Under the pieces are notes generated by a model. It did no database searches and was not told the origin of the DNA. It saw only the letters and a list, made by a program, of their open reading frames with translations. From Kiritimatiellia bacterium (GTDB lineage: Bacteria; Verrucomicrobiota; Kiritimatiellia; RFP12; UBA1067), in contig JAQUCE010000005.1 in assembly GCA_028686345.1 (NCBI GenBank), positions 1 through 64,000 on the forward strand: a stretch of DNA of 64,000 bases, in the 5' to 3' direction. This document shows, piece after piece, positions 60,801-64,000 of this stretch. The translations under genes and the position numbers were made by a program. Within the stretch, counting starts at the first letter, position 1. Every line of letters begins with the position of its first letter.

Positions 60801-63653
60801 GTCTTTCCCGGCAATGATTCAGGGGAAGCTGGCACCTTGACCGTCGGCGGCCTGACCTTTACCGCCGCGGCACCCTCCGGTCTATATATCGAGATCGCCG
60901 ATGCCGCGAGCCATGACTCTTTGGTTGTCAATGGTCCTGTCACCCTGACCGGCGCTCTGCTCTCCGGCCAGGTTACCGGCGCGGTCAACCCCGGTGATCT
61001 GCTTTTCATTATAATCAATAATTCAGGTACTCCTGTTAGCGGAACCTTTGCCGGCTTGCCGCAGGGCGGTACGGTCGCCTTTGGCGAACATGCCTTTACA
61101 ATCAGTTACACCGGCGATGCCGCCACGCAGGCGACAGTTGGCGGCCACGACGTTGTGCTTTACAATGCCTCAAGCAACGTGGAGGCACTGCCCACAGGGC
61201 GGGAGTTCAGCTTTCCTGGCTATACCCGCACTACAACCTTGACCAACTTCCCTGTGCTGGTCGCACTGCAGGAGGGACTGGCTGAGTTTTCATTCGCGAA
61301 TTTTCTCTCACCGTATGGCGATGACCTGCGCTTCTATACCGATCAGAGCCAGAGTGTTGAACTCAACTACGAGATCGATCTTTGGGACACAAACGGCATC
61401 AGTTATGTCTGGGTGCAGATCCCCGAATTCACGCGTGCGAGCTCCATCTGGGCGAGCTGGGGCAACCCCGCGGCTGCCGCCAAACCGAGCTACACAACTA
61501 GCGGCGCAGTTTGGAGCGCGAACTACGGCGCTGTCTGGCATATGAACCAGGCCGATCTTATCGATTCGTCGCCCAACAAGAATCACGGTGTTGCCTACAA
61601 TGCGCCTGCTGTGAGCACTGCGCGCGTGGGGCGGGGTGTGACTTTGGACTCCGGCAGCAAGCAGCACATCCGAGTCAACAACCATAGCACCATTGACCCG
61701 CCTGATAATTTCACCGCCTCAATCTGGTGCAACACAACCTATAGCGGAGGCTGGTATCGTAACATCATGGGAAATTTCGGAAGCAGCGGGGGGATCAATC
61801 CCAAGCAGACATTCTGGGGACTGGGGTGGATGCACTCCGGCGCGATCGGTTTTGTTGCCCGTGTTTCGAACAATTCAACTGACGTTAATGGCACGACCGA
61901 TCGCTACGACGATGGTGGCTGGCACCTGCTGACAGGACAAAAAGAGGGGGCAACAATGCGCTTCTACGTTGATGGAAACCTGGTTGCCACTGGAACGCGC
62001 GCGGGGAATGTCAGTAACTGGGAGCAGATCTGGTTTGGTTGGCATGGAAATACCACCAGCCAGCATATCAGCGGAACGCTTGATGAGGCGCGCATTGCCA
62101 ACGCTGTGCGCTCTCCTGACTGGATTTGGGCCTGCTACGCCAACCAGGTTGATCCCATGGCGTTCACCGGTGAAAGTGCTTCTGGCAGATATTGGGACAC
62201 GACGCCCTCTATCGGCATTCAGGGTGGAGATGGAGTATGGGACATTGATTCAACAGCGCTTTGGAGTGATAACAAAATCTTTGGCAGCGTACCCTTACAG
62301 CACTGGCGTTCAGCCCTCAACGATGCGTATTTCACCCGGGGCGCCTCTGCCGTGACTGTCAGTAACGCGGCAGCGAACCGGGCGGTCTTCGAAGCCGCCG
62401 GTTGCTCGCTCACAGGCGGTGATCTGCAGCTCGCACGCGGCTTGCACGCCGATGAATCGCTGAGTGTTGGCAGCAAGCTGCTTTTGAGCGACGACCAAAG
62501 CTGGCATGTGGCCGCAGGCAAAACCGTTACGCTCAATACTGGTTTCGATGGGCGTGTCCGCCTCACCAAGAGCGGTGAGGGCGATCTGTATCTCAACCGC
62601 AGGGGCAGTAAATATTTCAAAGCCAATGCAATTATCATTGATCAGGGGCGCGTTCGCTTTAATACCGGCGGATATTCCGAAGATCCGTTTCAGGATTGGC
62701 CCATAACCATCACCATCAATCAGGGTGCCACTGCCCGCACCGAGACCACGCACGCCTTCGGTAACCAGAAACATTGGGTAAAAATTGTTGGCGGAGCACT
62801 GGAGCTTAACAATGAGCAGTATCTGCGTGATGGCTCGGAGATGTTTGGCGGCGAAATCAAAGGCTCTGGTCAGCTTCGGCTCAGTGGTAATATAACACTC
62901 TATGTCCGAACTTCAGGCGAAACCGCTGTGATCAGCGCGCCGGTTGCATCGTATAACTCTGACAACAATCTCCTGGTTGAGGACGGTCCCTCAGCGGTCG
63001 ACCTTCTTGTCAGTGGAAGGATGATGGACAGGGGTTTCCGCAAGCGCGGGGCCGGCACTGCGGAGTTTACAAACTCCAACAACAGCTACACCAATACAAC
63101 CGCGATTGAGGGTGGGACGCTTTTGGTGAACAACGCGGCTGGCACCGGCACAGGGGTCAGTGCGATCTACATCAACGGCGGCACGCTTGGCGGAACAGGT
63201 TCGGTGGCCAATGCTGTTAGCTTTGGTCCGGCTGGCGGCGCCATCGCGCCGGGATCGAAAACAGGTACGCTCACAGCCAACTGTGATGTGAACTTCACGA
63301 CTGCAGGTGCAAAACGCTTTAATGTGGTGGTTGACAGCAGCGCCGAGGGCGGATACAGCCAGCTGGCAGTCAATGGCGCGGTAACACTGGATAACGCGAC
63401 TCTGAGTGTTCAGCTCAATAGCGAGGTAAGGCTTAGCGACAGGCTTTTTATTATTGTCAACCATGGTGCGAACCCGATTGTCGGAACCTTTGCCGGCCTG
63501 CCGAATGCCGGGAGCATCTCAGTTCCGATGGGTGCCAGGAATCAGAGTTTCCAAGTTTATTATACCGCTGACGCTGTTACCGGCACCATCATGGGCGGCA
63601 ATGATGTCGCATTGGTTCCCATAGCGGTAGGCACCCAGATAATCCTCAGGTAG
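57858..63653 (+). CDS. Giant secreted DUF2341/LamG protein with autotransporter-type beta-strand repeats
   Basis: 1931 aa with a signal peptide (VLVLSAVVAAVFVAVGVRA). The first DUF2341 domain (LIRFDGYTGASTLTNFPALI) is interrupted at ~101 by a LamG-like domain (GCQVWFKADAGVLTNASGRV...MAGVHLYLKHKY) and resumes at ~338 (ISALVWVQVPELTHNSAIHA). A second LamG (~380-580), then autotransporter-associated strand repeats (EGPGTLTLSGVNTYAGATMV, EINGGVLGGTGTVSG) follow. The second half repeats the plan with an uninterrupted DUF2341 (~1115-1210), LamG and more strand repeats. There is no C-terminal barrel, PEP-CTERM or other sorting signal (ends VALVPIAVGTQIILR). A surface adhesin or carbohydrate-binding role is inferred. 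GCAGGAGAAG precedes the ATG. Confidence 0.85.
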   Translation: MKVHVTKSVLVLSAVVAAVFVAVGVRAGEINPGDYANTALIRFDGYTGASTLTNFPALIQLQEGVNGFSFSQMNSEDYSDLRFTKDDGVTELAFEVEEWNSTAPIAANPTNVAGCQVWFKADAGVLTNASGRVTSWLDQSGRGRHATNNTADQQPALRQNALNSLPAIRFDGMDDRLNFNATFLANTGYTIFLVEGRLSSKASNWIIRGTDADGEASRNKNLHVGYRDNITFAHAQYSNDYNMDVPGYSSQQFEVYTLDCGDSKHTWLNGTLLGSAADSSKLLSYNGASVGGNGAYQGEIAELIIYNRILSKREMAGVHLYLKHKYALEIVVDDAQTISALVWVQVPELTHNSAIHAYWGNPVATVIPDYTTNGAVWAAEFGGVWHMNERDVIDTTVNQNHGLSSNSPAVVPANIGAGVAVEASARQDIRVDQGDSIKATDNFTASIWFRSSWEGKWFRNLMGNFGAGGNGGSGTFWGLGWMEKNDIGFAVRVDNQSTYLKGGAFNDGQWHHLVGQKEGDLVRLYIDGQLMDSGTRPGTPVNGEQLRFGSHQEEYITATVNEARFENLVRSADWIKAVYDNQINPAAFSFVDSTYYYDTGADAGLQSGDAIWSTAAAAWNTAADGTDTLRVWQNDAHALFGANGTSVVSVDTVRANKITIHGSGYSIQDGAITLGRGGIKAYESVGISSALSLSEPQGWSAADGKTLTISGAVANNSFPLTITGTGDTTLDGVISGSGAVLKEGPGTLTLSGVNTYAGATMVTHGLMRLSQGGGAGAIRGTLTVESAGQVDLLVANALGYTAGQRLNTLNINGALVNNVASGDNGRGLTINLTGGELRSNGGVASDITGQLYSLGGGSAVNVLASAATATISGRLVLHDGNPSGQLPFNVAAGSAGVDLRVSASITEANGSHGIAKRGNGVMELVAANIYSGPTLIEDGTLLVNNTAGSATGSGAVEINGGVLGGTGTVSGAVSCLNNGGFVFPGNDSGEAGTLTVGGLTFTAAAPSGLYIEIADAASHDSLVVNGPVTLTGALLSGQVTGAVNPGDLLFIIINNSGTPVSGTFAGLPQGGTVAFGEHAFTISYTGDAATQATVGGHDVVLYNASSNVEALPTGREFSFPGYTRTTTLTNFPVLVALQEGLAEFSFANFLSPYGDDLRFYTDQSQSVELNYEIDLWDTNGISYVWVQIPEFTRASSIWASWGNPAAAAKPSYTTSGAVWSANYGAVWHMNQADLIDSSPNKNHGVAYNAPAVSTARVGRGVTLDSGSKQHIRVNNHSTIDPPDNFTASIWCNTTYSGGWYRNIMGNFGSSGGINPKQTFWGLGWMHSGAIGFVARVSNNSTDVNGTTDRYDDGGWHLLTGQKEGATMRFYVDGNLVATGTRAGNVSNWEQIWFGWHGNTTSQHISGTLDEARIANAVRSPDWIWACYANQVDPMAFTGESASGRYWDTTPSIGIQGGDGVWDIDSTALWSDNKIFGSVPLQHWRSALNDAYFTRGASAVTVSNAAANRAVFEAAGCSLTGGDLQLARGLHADESLSVGSKLLLSDDQSWHVAAGKTVTLNTGFDGRVRLTKSGEGDLYLNRRGSKYFKANAIIIDQGRVRFNTGGYSEDPFQDWPITITINQGATARTETTHAFGNQKHWVKIVGGALELNNEQYLRDGSEMFGGEIKGSGQLRLSGNITLYVRTSGETAVISAPVASYNSDNNLLVEDGPSAVDLLVSGRMMDRGFRKRGAGTAEFTNSNNSYTNTTAIEGGTLLVNNAAGTGTGVSAIYINGGTLGGTGSVANAVSFGPAGGAIAPGSKTGTLTANCDVNFTTAGAKRFNVVVDSSAEGGYSQLAVNGAVTLDNATLSVQLNSEVRLSDRLFIIVNHGANPIVGTFAGLPNAGSISVPMGARNQSFQVYYTADAVTGTIMGGNDVALVPIAVGTQIILR

Positions 63654-63695
63654 TCTGGATAAATAAGCGGCGACAATAAACCAGGAGCGAGAATT

Positions 63696-64000
63696 ATGTG
63701 TATATTAAAACGGCTTTCCTTGACCATAGTTGCAATGCTTTGCAGCGCGGTTGCCAACGCCATGGAGCTGTATGTTGCTGTCAACGGCAACGATGCCTGG
63801 TCAGGTCGGCTGCCGAAAGCGAACTCCGCTTTGACCGATGGGCCGTTCGCTACGATTGAGCGCGCTCAGAAAGAGGCCCGCCAATTGAAGGCAGATAGCG
63901 CGGTGACGGTGCTTATCCGCGGTGGCACGCACATCCTTCATAAGACGCTGGTGCTGGAACCACAGGATTCGGGCACGGCTGACCGTCCTGTTGTTTACGC
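63696..64000 (+). CDS. Secreted right-handed beta-helix protein (5' part, cut by window edge)
   Basis: Not in the ORF track because it runs off the end. ATG at 63696 follows CCAGGAGCGAG. The 101 visible residues are a signal peptide (MCILKRLSLTIVAMLCSAVA) and the typical start of a pectate-lyase-like beta-helix protein: MELYVAVNGNDAWSGRLP, DGPFATIERAQKEAR, VTVLIRGGTHILHKTLVLEP. It lies 42 nt after the giant protein and may be co-transcribed. Polysaccharide lyase or glycosidase activity is possible but not shown. Confidence 0.8.
   Translation, partial: MCILKRLSLTIVAMLCSAVANAMELYVAVNGNDAWSGRLPKANSALTDGPFATIERAQKEARQLKADSAVTVLIRGGTHILHKTLVLEPQDSGTADRPVVY

Overview
The window looks like the chromosome of a PVC-superphylum bacterium (Verrucomicrobiota, Kiritimatiellota or Lentisphaerota type). 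Pointers are a giant secreted DUF2341/LamG protein with autotransporter-type beta-strand repeats, a hydrolase ending in an SHD1-like domain, eukaryote-type glycogen branching enzyme, a plant-type 'basic secretory' metallopeptidase, a DUF2339/DUF3999 pair, an adenosylcobalamin ribonucleotide reductase, and intergenic regions packed with short palindromic and tandem repeats. The phylum is an inference. No rRNA, tRNA, CRISPR array, transposase or phage gene was seen.

Layout. 1-620: repeats only, including a 164-bp MITE-like element carrying a nested hairpin. 620-3964 (minus): three putative peptidases of different families (BSP, YgjP/DUF45, C25-like). 3965-5391: repeats, then a frameshifted alpha/beta-hydrolase remnant. 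5392-12426: secreted hydrolase with SHD1 domain, mraY-like transferase, a ferredoxin/radical-SAM pair, a small coiled-coil protein and glycogen synthase. 12555-14588: glycogen branching enzyme. 14786-20309: two translationally coupled SPFH proteins with triple N-terminal modules, then a coupled DUF2157/GDYXXLXY pair. 20588-23489 (minus): a ribose/nucleoside salvage cluster (nucleoside hydrolase, ribokinase, 5'-truncated sugar transporter). 23851-27086 (minus): amidase_3 cell-wall hydrolase and a membrane-anchored hypothetical. 27886-30135 (minus): nrdJ with two NrdR-like boxes upstream. 30437-32290 (minus): GH97. 32449-33603: a stand-alone CARF/PD-(D/E)xK protein of the Card1/Can2 (DUF1887) type with no Cas genes nearby. 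34078-34800 (minus): sirtuin. 35676-40673: DUF2339, DUF3999 (preceded by a 9-bp minisatellite), alpha/beta hydrolase. 41005-42561 (minus): DUF1186/SEC-C protein. 42695-43199: DUF4160/DUF2442 pair. 43396-56798: a continuous str-S10-spc ribosomal superoperon (rpsL to secY), lacking tuf and rpmD, closed by a strong terminator. 56858-57857: repeats, including the second, inverted copy of the 164-bp element. 57858-63653: 1931-aa DUF2341/LamG protein. 63696-end: start of a secreted beta-helix protein cut by the window edge.

How the parts work together. The ribosomal block is housekeeping. glgA and glgB make branched glucan. The nucleoside hydrolase, sugar transporter and ribokinase would take extracellular nucleosides to ribose-5-phosphate, but the transporter has lost its N-terminal half. 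GH97, the SHD1 hydrolase, the BSP and C25-like peptidases, and the DUF2341 and beta-helix proteins all carry predicted signal peptides, suggesting a surface-active polymer degrader. The most unusual features are the dense families of short mobile-looking repeats, several abutting start or stop codons, and the orphan Card1-like protein whose nuclease motif has Asn where Lys is expected.
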